From Woeseiaceae bacterium (GTDB lineage: Bacteria > Pseudomonadota > Gammaproteobacteria > Steroidobacterales > Woeseiaceae), in the NCBI GenBank assembly GCA_028822065.1, contig JAPKEL010000009.1, forward strand, positions 1-59,079: a stretch of 59,079 bases of DNA, written 5' to 3'. The notes below the pieces were generated by a model. It saw only the letters and a program-made list of their open reading frames with translations, made no database searches and was not told where the DNA came from. Below, in pieces: positions 47,011 to 59,079 of the stretch (positions are counted from its first letter, which is position 1; the number at the start of each line of letters is the position of its first letter). The position numbers and the translations under genes were made by a program.

Positions 47011-47898
47011 ATGCAGTATTTGATTGATGCGAGTGTTTATATTTTTCGGGCTCATTATTCTATGCCCGATGATATAGTGGATGAAAAAGGAAATCCGATA
47101 AACGCTTTTTATGGTTTTTGTCGTTTCATCGGTGATTTTATGGAGCAAATAAATCCAAAATATATCGCCGTCTTATTTGATGATGGACAGGGCCCTTCTT
47201 TTCGCTCAGAAATATATCCGCTATATAAAGCAAATCGAGAACCAGCGCCACCTGAGTTAAAAAGGCAATTTGTAAAATGTCGAGAATTTGTTGATTTGTT
47301 GGGATTAATGAACTGGAGTCATCCACGTTATGAAGCTGATGATTTGATTGGAACTTTGACTCGAATCGGGAGAGAGCAAGGTTGTGCATCAACCATAGTG
47401 ACACGTGATAAAGATTTAGCACAGCTCGTGGGTAAGGATGATATTTATTGGGATTATTCTGGTAAGGGAAAAGTTAATTACCAGAAGATACCCGATGTTT
47501 TTGGAGTATGGCCTGAGCAAGTTGCTGACTTTTTAGCATTAGCAGGAGACAGTGTTGACAATATTCCTGGTGTACCGGGTGTGGGGAAAAAGACAGCAAT
47601 TGCGCTTTTAAGGCATTTTCAGGATCTTCAGGGAATATATGCTAATTTAACTACAATTGATAAAGTTGATATTAGGGGCGCTAAAACTTTAGGTAAGAAA
47701 CTCGAGCAACACGAAGCAGCAGCTATTTTAGCAAGAAAATTAACAGGTATTGACTGCCATGCGCCATTCGAATATCAGCATATTGATCTTAAGCCATCAA
47801 CTCCAGATATAGCTGGTATCAATGCATTGTATGATCAACTTGGTATTGGGACAGCCTTGAGAAGACAAGCTGAGAGGATTGAGGGCCTGATTAATTAA
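47011..47898 (+). CDS. 5'-3' exonuclease/flap-endonuclease homologue (Xni-like)
   Basis: A 295-residue protein related to the 5'-nuclease domain of DNA polymerase I. Metal-binding acidic residues appear in YLIDASVYIFRA, AVLFDDG, YEADDLIGTL and TRDKDLAQLV. The helix-hairpin-helix is GDSVDNIPGVPGVGKKTAIALL. It is not fused to a polymerase domain, as in Xni/ExoIX and RNase-H-like replication nucleases. It would remove flaps or RNA primers. It converges with hemH, 11 bases between the stops. Confidence 0.85.
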   Translation: MQYLIDASVYIFRAHYSMPDDIVDEKGNPINAFYGFCRFIGDFMEQINPKYIAVLFDDGQGPSFRSEIYPLYKANREPAPPELKRQFVKCREFVDLLGLMNWSHPRYEADDLIGTLTRIGREQGCASTIVTRDKDLAQLVGKDDIYWDYSGKGKVNYQKIPDVFGVWPEQVADFLALAGDSVDNIPGVPGVGKKTAIALLRHFQDLQGIYANLTTIDKVDIRGAKTLGKKLEQHEAAAILARKLTGIDCHAPFEYQHIDLKPSTPDIAGINALYDQLGIGTALRRQAERIEGLIN

Positions 47899-47909
47899 AG
47901 GATTAGTGT

Positions 47910-49022
47910 TCAGTTTTTGGCACCTTTTTGAGCTGCTCTTTGGCATGATTGACCTAATTCTTGGACGTACATATCAGTGCTTTTAAGAGCATCTTTTTTT
48001 AGCCAGTCTGAGATATTTTCAGTAATTAATTCACTTAACATGGAGATGTGATTTTCTTGAGAATTTAAAGCTGGAATATAACGCAGTAGTTCACCTCCAG
48101 CCTCCGTATAAAACTCATTGTTTTGCATTGCAATTTCTTCGAGCGTCTCAAGACAATCAGCTGCAAAGCCAGGGCAAGTGACATCTATTACTCCTTTTTT
48201 ATCCTTACCCCAGTTGATTAAGGTTTCATCAGTGTAAGGTTCAAGCCACTTTGCACGGCCTAATCGAGATTGAAAACTAATAAACCATTCCTCATCTTTA
48301 AGCGATAATTTTTCAGCAATTAACCTAGCGGTTTTTTGGCACTGGCAATGATAAGGATCGCCGTCTATGAGCATTTTATGTGGCAGGCCATGAAATGAGA
48401 AAAGTAACTTTTCGCCACGACCATTAATTTCCCAGTAGGATTTAATGTTATTTGCTAGCGCTTCAATATACAAAGGTAGATCATGATAATGATTAATAAA
48501 ACGAAATTCAGGTATCCATCGGCGTGTTGATAGGGATTTAGAAACAGCTTCAAATACTGATCCAGTTGTTGTATTTGAGTATTGCGGGTATAAAGGTAAG
48601 AGTAATATCTGACGGATTGATTTTTCATGAAATCCTTCTAATGCTTCGTTAATTGAAGGCGAACCATAAGACATGGCCAGTTCCAAATGAATCTCTTTAT
48701 TATGAGTTTCGTTAAGTTGTAATTTGGTTTTTTTTGCAATATTTAAGGAGTTAAAAAGTAAGGGGGAACCCTTATTTGTCCATATCTTTTTATAGGCTTC
48801 AGCAGATTTAAATGATCTAAAGGGTAATATAAATAAATACAGGATGATCCACCAGAGTAATTTTGGAATTTCGATAACACGTGGATCGGATAAAAATTCT
48901 CTGAGATAAGTTCGCACTGAATTTGCTGTAGGCTTTTTTGGAGTGCCAAGATTTACCATTAGGACACCGATCGCATCGCTGTCTCCATGCTTGTATTCTG
49001 GTTTTGATTTATAGCGCGACAT
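47910..49022 (-). CDS. hemH: Ferrochelatase
   Basis: A 370-residue enzyme inserting iron into protoporphyrin IX, the last step of haem synthesis. The N-terminus GVLMVNLGTPKKPT, the catalytic His211 in LLFSFHGLPHKML and the C-terminal VTCPGFAADCLETLEEI are all family hallmarks. The C-terminal ~25 residues form a short extra tail (CQRAAQKGAKN). Its 74-base upstream gap contains the 13-base element shared with pntAA. It lacks a clear terminator. Confidence 0.95.
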   Translation of the reverse strand: MSRYKSKPEYKHGDSDAIGVLMVNLGTPKKPTANSVRTYLREFLSDPRVIEIPKLLWWIILYLFILPFRSFKSAEAYKKIWTNKGSPLLFNSLNIAKKTKLQLNETHNKEIHLELAMSYGSPSINEALEGFHEKSIRQILLLPLYPQYSNTTTGSVFEAVSKSLSTRRWIPEFRFINHYHDLPLYIEALANNIKSYWEINGRGEKLLFSFHGLPHKMLIDGDPYHCQCQKTARLIAEKLSLKDEEWFISFQSRLGRAKWLEPYTDETLINWGKDKKGVIDVTCPGFAADCLETLEEIAMQNNEFYTEAGGELLRYIPALNSQENHISMLSELITENISDWLKKDALKSTDMYVQELGQSCQRAAQKGAKN

Positions 49023-49077
49023 TTGAAGCTTCTGTCTCCATATTAAAAAGTAGATTTAGTAATTAATTTATCACAAT

Positions 49078-49090
49078 AGGTATATTTAGG
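49078..49090. promoter_or_regulatory. 13-base element shared with the pntAA upstream region
   Basis: AGGTATATTTAGG lies 56-68 bases upstream of the hemH start and is identical to 46153-46165, 46-58 bases upstream of the pntAA start, in the same orientation relative to both genes. It may be a protein-binding site; chance in AT-rich spacers is not excluded. Confidence 0.3.
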
Positions 49091-49096
49091 GTTTTA

Positions 49097-50746
49097 TCAA
49101 GTCGTATTTTTTGTAACATATTGTTTATAGGCCTTAATTGCTTGATAACCAAATATCCAGCAAATAGGTAGATTTGCATAAATTATAATTCCTAGTCCAA
49201 TTCCACTTAGATTATCTAAGTCAATACTAGTTTCTATAAATCCAAGGGTAGAAACAAATATCAGCAAACAATAAATCAAGCGAAACGGATTAACACCTTT
49301 CTCTCCAAAAAGATAAATTATTCCTTGTTCGCCATAATATCCCCAAGCCATTATTGTTGAGATCGCAAAGAACCATGAAGCAATAGTGATTAGCCACTTA
49401 CCTAAACCAATGCCAACAGTATCAAAGGCTTTTGCAGTTAATGTAGCGCCTACATAATCATAAAAATAACCTTCGAGGTATATTTTTGGTGGAATATTTG
49501 AAGCAAATGAACCCCAAGCTATTTCTAGATTACCCGTATTCATTGTAATAATACCTGGGATTTTATGGATATTTTGACCTGTTTGTTGATTCTCAGAAGC
49601 CACAATTAACATGATAACGGGATCACCAACTTTACCTGAATCGCCAGTATAATCAGTATTTGAGAATGACCATTGATCTGATTGATTTTCAATACTTGGT
49701 GGTTTCTCGAATATTACATCGGGTGCACGATTCCAAATCCCAGTAGATAAGATAATTAATGCAGTGAAAGTACATACCACCAGAGTATCTATCAATGGTT
49801 CAAGGCCAGCGACTAAGCCTTCGCGTACAGGTTCATTTGTTTTTACCGCTGAATGAGCGATTGCTGAGGATCCTTGACCGGCTTCATTTGAGAAGACAGC
49901 TCGCTTCATACCAAACATAAAAGCTGAAATAGCCGTTCCTCCAATAAATGCTCCAGTTGCTTGTGTCTCATTGAATGCTGAAGTAATAATTAGCTTGAAT
50001 AAATCCGGAATACTATCAAAATGAATAAATAAAATATAAAAACCCGCAAATAAATAAAGGCATACCATTAGAGGTACGATTGTTGCAGTAATTACCCCAA
50101 TTCTTTTTATTCCTCCGATAATAACCATTCCTACGATAAGTGATAAAAGTGCTCCACTTATCCATCCTTCTAAACCAAAATATTCATAAGTAATATCGGC
50201 AACACTCCATGCTTGAAACATATTACCACCGGTTATAGCGGAGGTAATGACGCTGATTGAGAAAATAATACCTAAAATTTTCCCTACATAAGCCATTTTT
50301 GGAAAACTACTTTTAAAAGCTTTTTCAGCAACCCACATCGGCCCTCCATGCGGTTTTTCTGGATCCTTGGTATCCCGATAGAGCATAGATAATGTGACTT
50401 CAATCAATTTTATCGACATACCTAAAAATCCTACTATCCACATCCAAAATATAGCCCCTGGACCACCTAATGTTATCGCTAAGGCAACACCACTAATATT
50501 TCCGAGACCTAGGGTTCCAGATAAAGCTGCAGAAAGAGCTTGAAAATGAGTTATAACACCATGATCACTCGGATTATTAAAGTCACCACGAATAATTTTT
50601 GGACTGTCTAGAATGATTCGATATTGCGCAAAGCCTGACCAAATTGTAAAAACAAATCCGGTACCGGCAATGATGAAGATCCAGGTTTCATTCCAGAGAA
50701 CACTGTTAATGTATGTTAGGATTTGTCTGAAAAGCTCGATAAAAAT
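49097..50746 (-). CDS. Alanine/glycine:sodium symporter (AGCS family), apparent non-canonical start
   Basis: An inner-membrane amino-acid carrier with about 10-11 helices. An ATG at 50443 gives 448 residues starting at the third helix (MWIVGFLGMSIKLIEVTLSM). The same frame runs upstream without a break and encodes the family's conserved N-terminus: VLWNETWIFIIAGTG, FQALSAALSGTLGLGNISGVALA and LGGPGAIFW. No ATG, GTG or TTG occurs before a TAA at 50753-50755; ATT at 50746 gives 549 residues. A periplasmic loop of ~80 residues (about residues 330-410) is longer than usual. The thiolase gene ends 20 bases upstream. Confidence 0.82.
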   Translation of the reverse strand: MFIELFRQILTYINSVLWNETWIFIIAGTGFVFTIWSGFAQYRIILDSPKIIRGDFNNPSDHGVITHFQALSAALSGTLGLGNISGVALAITLGGPGAIFWMWIVGFLGMSIKLIEVTLSMLYRDTKDPEKPHGGPMWVAEKAFKSSFPKMAYVGKILGIIFSISVITSAITGGNMFQAWSVADITYEYFGLEGWISGALLSLIVGMVIIGGIKRIGVITATIVPLMVCLYLFAGFYILFIHFDSIPDLFKLIITSAFNETQATGAFIGGTAISAFMFGMKRAVFSNEAGQGSSAIAHSAVKTNEPVREGLVAGLEPLIDTLVVCTFTALIILSTGIWNRAPDVIFEKPPSIENQSDQWSFSNTDYTGDSGKVGDPVIMLIVASENQQTGQNIHKIPGIITMNTGNLEIAWGSFASNIPPKIYLEGYFYDYVGATLTAKAFDTVGIGLGKWLITIASWFFAISTIMAWGYYGEQGIIYLFGEKGVNPFRLIYCLLIFVSTLGFIETSIDLDNLSGIGLGIIIYANLPICWIFGYQAIKAYKQYVTKNTT

Positions 50747-50766
50747 AACCGCTTAAAATAATTAGC

Positions 50767-52050
50767 TTATTTTTCCATTATAGCCGTTATTCCCATACCA
50801 CCCGCCGTACAAATAGAAATTAGCCCTCTCCCAGAGCCTTTTTCATTAAGTAACTTGGCCATTGTTGCTATTATTCTTGCTCCGGTTGCGGCAAAAGGAT
50901 GTCCTATTGCAAGACTTCCGCCTTTAATATTGAGTTTGCTTGAGTCTATCGAACCCATAACAATATCTCGATTAAGTTTGGAGCGGCAAAAATCTATTGA
51001 TTCCCAAGCTTTTAGAGTGGCGAGTGTTTGTGCAGCAAACGCTTCATGAATTTCATAAAAATCAAAATCTTGAAGTGTGAGGTTGGCTTTTCTTAACATG
51101 CTTGATACCGCATAAGCTGGAGCCATTAGTAATCCTTCATCGTTGATGTAGTCTATGGCTGCAATCTCACAATGCGTGAGGTAGGCTTCAATTCTCAGAT
51201 TGTTATTATGCGCCCATTCTTCAGAGCTTAATAAGACCGCGGCAGCACCGTCTGTCAATGACGTGCTATTTCCTGGCGTCATCGAACCTCGCTCGCTTTT
51301 ATCAAAGACTGTCTTCAATAATTTGAGTTTGTCGATAGCGATATTTCGACGCATGATATTATCTTCATGGATGCCTTTGAATGGGTGCACGAGGTTTTGG
51401 TAAAATCCTTCATCATATGCCTTTGCTGTATTTATATGACTTTCCAGAGCGAGCTCATCTTGGGATTGGCGCGAAATATGATATTTTTTGGCAATAATTT
51501 CTGTACTTTCCCCCATTGATAAACCTGTTCTTGGCTCTTTTACGCCCGGTAATTTCGGTTTTAGAAATCGAAGCTTCATGCGTAACCATGGTTTAATTTT
51601 TTCTTGGATTGATTTTCCTTGGACACTGGCCAATAAAATTTTTCTAAAACTATCGTTATAAACAATAGGGGCATCACTAATCGAGTCTACGCCTCCTGCA
51701 ATACCTGCTTCTATTTGGCCTAACGCAATTTTATTTGCTATGTTCAGTGTGGTTTCTAAGCTGGTGCCACAAGCTCTTTGCATATCCACGCCGGGAGTAT
51801 TAATTGATAATCCAGAATCAATAACGCACTCCCTAGACAAATTCCAATCACTTGAGTGCTTTATTACGGCTCCCAGCGCAACATCGCCCAATCTTTTACC
51901 TTGCAGATGATATTTTTTAACTATCGCTTTTAAAGTAGCGGTCATCATTTCTTGATTAGAGGAATCTTTGTATCCGGTGTTAGCTCTGCAAAATGGAATT
52001 CTTGAGCCGCCAATTACAGCTACCCTGTTTGATTTTCCATCATTAAGCAT
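50767..52050 (-). CDS. Acetyl-CoA acyltransferase (thiolase, FadI-like)
   Basis: A 427-residue thiolase for the last step of fatty-acid beta-oxidation or for acetoacetyl-CoA formation. The acyl-carrying Cys94 is in QRACGTSLE; the catalytic GHPFAATG has His384 and the second Cys414 is in CTAGGMG. The length and AVIGGSRIPFCRANTGY start are like FadI. No FadJ/FadB partner lies alongside. It is divergent from the MATE exporter gene, with 123 bases between. Confidence 0.92.
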   Translation of the reverse strand: MLNDGKSNRVAVIGGSRIPFCRANTGYKDSSNQEMMTATLKAIVKKYHLQGKRLGDVALGAVIKHSSDWNLSRECVIDSGLSINTPGVDMQRACGTSLETTLNIANKIALGQIEAGIAGGVDSISDAPIVYNDSFRKILLASVQGKSIQEKIKPWLRMKLRFLKPKLPGVKEPRTGLSMGESTEIIAKKYHISRQSQDELALESHINTAKAYDEGFYQNLVHPFKGIHEDNIMRRNIAIDKLKLLKTVFDKSERGSMTPGNSTSLTDGAAAVLLSSEEWAHNNNLRIEAYLTHCEIAAIDYINDEGLLMAPAYAVSSMLRKANLTLQDFDFYEIHEAFAAQTLATLKAWESIDFCRSKLNRDIVMGSIDSSKLNIKGGSLAIGHPFAATGARIIATMAKLLNEKGSGRGLISICTAGGMGITAIMEK

Positions 52051-52173
52051 GAGTTATTCTCCTTAGAAATATCTTCAATTTTGTTTATCAACGGTTAACA
52101 TTACATGAATCCTAACTAATCTTTAGCCTTTGATAAATAAAAGCAATTAAATATATTTGGATATTAAAAATTT

Positions 52174-53523
52174 GTGTTAAAAATTAGATATCAAAATGCC
52201 GTTTCTTTATTAAAGCTAGCGACTCCATTAATAATAAATAACCTTGCGATTGCCGGTATTCAATTTACTGATGCGGTAATGTCAGGACGCCTTGGCTCGA
52301 GGGAGCTTGCCGCCGTCGCTGTCGGAGGAAGTGTATGGTTTCTTGTCTTTCAATTTTATAACGGTTTGATGATGGCTATCTCGCCGATTGTGGCAAGACT
52401 TTATGGTGCAAAGCAGGCCGCGCTTATTGGTCGATATACGCGACAGGCATGTTGTTTGAGTTTAGTCGCTGGCATTTTTGTAATATTTATTATGCAAACT
52501 TATGTCATCTCGATTATGAATATTATAGGAATCGATCCTGAATTTCGTCACTTAGTTGTTGATTATCTCAAGGCAATTATATTTGGTGCTCCAGGAATAT
52601 TTTTATTTCTTGTTTTTAGATATACCACTGAAGGCATTGGGTATACTCGCCCAGTCATGTATGCCTCGCTCATCGCATTAGTATTAAATGTATTTTTTAA
52701 TTATGTTTTTATGTTCGGCAATTTTGGCTCTCCCGCGCTGGGAGTTCTTGGTTGTGGTATGGCTAGCGCTATTTCTATGTGGTTAGTCTTCTGCTTCCTA
52801 TCACTGTATGTTTATTTTGATTCTCGATATAAACATTTAAATATTTTTAGTCTTATCAGCGCATTTCGTTTATCTATTATGCAAGAAATTTTAAGATTAG
52901 GAGTGCCAATTTCTATTACTGTTACTGCAGAGGCAGGTTTGTTTTCTGCTGTTTCAATAATGATTGGAACATTGGGTACTCAGATTACAGGTGCACATCA
53001 GATTGCTTTAAATGTCGTCACCACAATGTTTATGATCCCTCTTGGTATTAGCGCTGCTATTACTGTTAAAGTTGGCCAAGCTCTGGGCTCTAAAGATATG
53101 AAAACTGCTAGATTATCTGGCTCTACAGGAATAATAATGTGTGCTTTTTTTATGTTCCTTTCGGCTTGTTGTTTATTGATTTTTAGACAATACATTGTAA
53201 ATTTATATACCACCGATATCTTAATCAAAGAAATGGCTATGAGTTTATTATTGGTTGCTGCTGTTTTTCAAATCGTCGACGGGATTCAGATTGGCGCAGC
53301 AGGTGCACTTCGCGGTTATAAAGACACAAAAATACCCATGTTTATAAATATCATTTCCTACTGGGCTTTAGCGTTTCCTTTATCTTATATTGTTGGCATT
53401 GTTTATAAATTACCGCCAAATTATATTTGGTGTGGGTTTATAGTAGGCTTGTCTGTCGCAGCATGCTTATTAACATGGCGTTTTAATCGTGTTTCAAAAA
53501 AACATATTATACAGGTTGTATAA
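52174..53523 (+). CDS. MATE-family multidrug/sodium antiporter
   Basis: A 449-residue membrane protein with about 12 helices, arranged in two related six-helix halves. It resembles NorM: ATPLIINNLAIAGIQFTDAVMSGRLG near the N-terminus (residues ~16-41, read in pieces), VARLYGAKQ, and the mirrored TVKVGQALGSKDM in the second half. It would export cationic drugs or metabolites in exchange for sodium or protons. The start is GTG at 52174 with no strong ribosome-binding site. The end is followed by a weak hairpin at 53574. Confidence 0.92.
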   Translation: MLKIRYQNAVSLLKLATPLIINNLAIAGIQFTDAVMSGRLGSRELAAVAVGGSVWFLVFQFYNGLMMAISPIVARLYGAKQAALIGRYTRQACCLSLVAGIFVIFIMQTYVISIMNIIGIDPEFRHLVVDYLKAIIFGAPGIFLFLVFRYTTEGIGYTRPVMYASLIALVLNVFFNYVFMFGNFGSPALGVLGCGMASAISMWLVFCFLSLYVYFDSRYKHLNIFSLISAFRLSIMQEILRLGVPISITVTAEAGLFSAVSIMIGTLGTQITGAHQIALNVVTTMFMIPLGISAAITVKVGQALGSKDMKTARLSGSTGIIMCAFFMFLSACCLLIFRQYIVNLYTTDILIKEMAMSLLLVAAVFQIVDGIQIGAAGALRGYKDTKIPMFINIISYWALAFPLSYIVGIVYKLPPNYIWCGFIVGLSVAACLLTWRFNRVSKKHIIQVV

Positions 53524-53573
53524 TCCACTCAACTGGAATTAAGTCTCAAAATATCATATACTTACGTGTACAT

Positions 53574-53594
53574 AATTGTTTTATAAAAACAATT
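53574..53594. terminator. AT-rich 9-bp inverted repeat after the MATE gene
   Basis: AATTGTTTT and AAAACAATT form a perfect nine-pair stem with a three-base ATA loop. It is placed 50 bases after the MATE stop. Low GC makes it a weak terminator at best; no U-tract follows directly. Confidence 0.3.
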
Positions 53595-53625
53595 AAATAT
53601 CGCAGTGTGATTAATTTTTCTATTC

Positions 53626-53672
53626 TAAGGTAGTCAGGGAATCGACCCAGTGTATTGGTGACCTTAGTTACC
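53626..53672 (+). promoter_or_regulatory. Possible structured leader of gltB
   Basis: Upstream of gltB, TAAGGT (53626-53631) can pair with ACCTTA (53661-53666), enclosing GGG/CCC (53637-53639 with 53646-53648). Alternatively GGTGAC (53657-53662) can pair with GTTACC (53667-53672). The two folds share bases, so only one can form at a time. This is by eye; no known riboswitch is recognised. Confidence 0.3.
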
Positions 53673-53729
53673 AGAAATCAAAAAAATAAATATGGAGCAT
53701 TTAACTCTAGATGATGCTTCGGAGCCAAC

Positions 53730-59079
<5,350 letters not shown>

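Noticed and set aside
50444-50746. Frameshift as the reason for the short AGCS symporter
   Set aside because: The conserved N-terminal helices are in the same uninterrupted frame as the rest; only a usual start codon is missing.

Overview
The window is a gene-dense, AT-rich stretch of a bacterial chromosome. Gene content and order point to a gammaproteobacterium, probably a free-living marine lineage with a compact genome. The evidence is the neighbourhood aroE-hemB-hemF-tsaC-topA-smg / def-fmt-rsmB-DUF4390-ntrY-ntrX, a split pntA, xth, prlC, gor, priA, hemH and gltBD, together with very short intergenic gaps and many overlapping gene ends. I see no rRNA, tRNA, CRISPR array, insertion sequence or phage module. 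The genus cannot be named from this alone.

Layout. 1-7.3 kb: a mixed accessory region with a proline iminopeptidase, a lipoprotein serine hydrolase, gene relics, an HXXEE membrane protein overlapping nth, a secreted ABM protein, a TagD-like nucleotidyltransferase, a VOC protein, ACC deaminase and a secreted PHP phosphoesterase. 7.5-19.8 kb: a run of ten plus-strand genes for uptake and breakdown of organic nitrogen, namely a reductive-dehalogenase-like Fe-S protein, a penicillin-acylase-type amidase, a type-B carboxylesterase lipoprotein, an ornithine cyclodeaminase/mu-crystallin homologue, a sodium:neurotransmitter-type symporter, a kynurenine-formamidase-like hydrolase, a divergent tryptophan 2,3-dioxygenase, a lipoprotein sulfatase, an unknown membrane protein and a DsbA/HCCA-isomerase-like protein. 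19.8-31.5 kb: housekeeping genes, mostly on the minus strand (xth, prlC, aroE, hemB, a DapA-family aldolase, hemF, tsaC, topA, smg), with gor on plus. 31.7-39.2 kb: def, fmt, rsmB, DUF4390, ntrY, ntrX and a small membrane protein on plus. 39.3-46.1 kb, minus: argS, priA and the three-subunit transhydrogenase pntAA-pntAB-pntB. 46.3-53.5 kb: an HNH protein, a 5'-3' exonuclease, hemH, an AGCS sodium symporter, a thiolase and a MATE exporter. 53.7 kb to the end: gltB and the start of gltD, cut by the window edge.

How the genes work together. There is a nitrogen theme: ACC deamination, amidase and amino-acid uptake, Trp-to-kynurenine chemistry, the NtrYX two-component pair and glutamate synthase. 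Haem synthesis is well represented (hemB, hemF, hemH). NADPH and redox supply come from PntAB and Gor.

Most notable observations. (1) Three conserved genes (tsaC, priA and the AGCS symporter) have family-typical N-termini continuing upstream of any ATG/GTG/TTG, in frames where only AUU/AUC/AUA-type initiators precede the conserved sequence. (2) The tryptophan dioxygenase has Gly where the family has its distal active-site His. (3) NtrX has lost the Walker A lysine, the Walker B acidic pair and the GAFTGA loop. (4) A C-terminal relic of a GcvT-family aminomethyltransferase survives between two intact genes. All family assignments come from reading motifs; no database search or computation was run.
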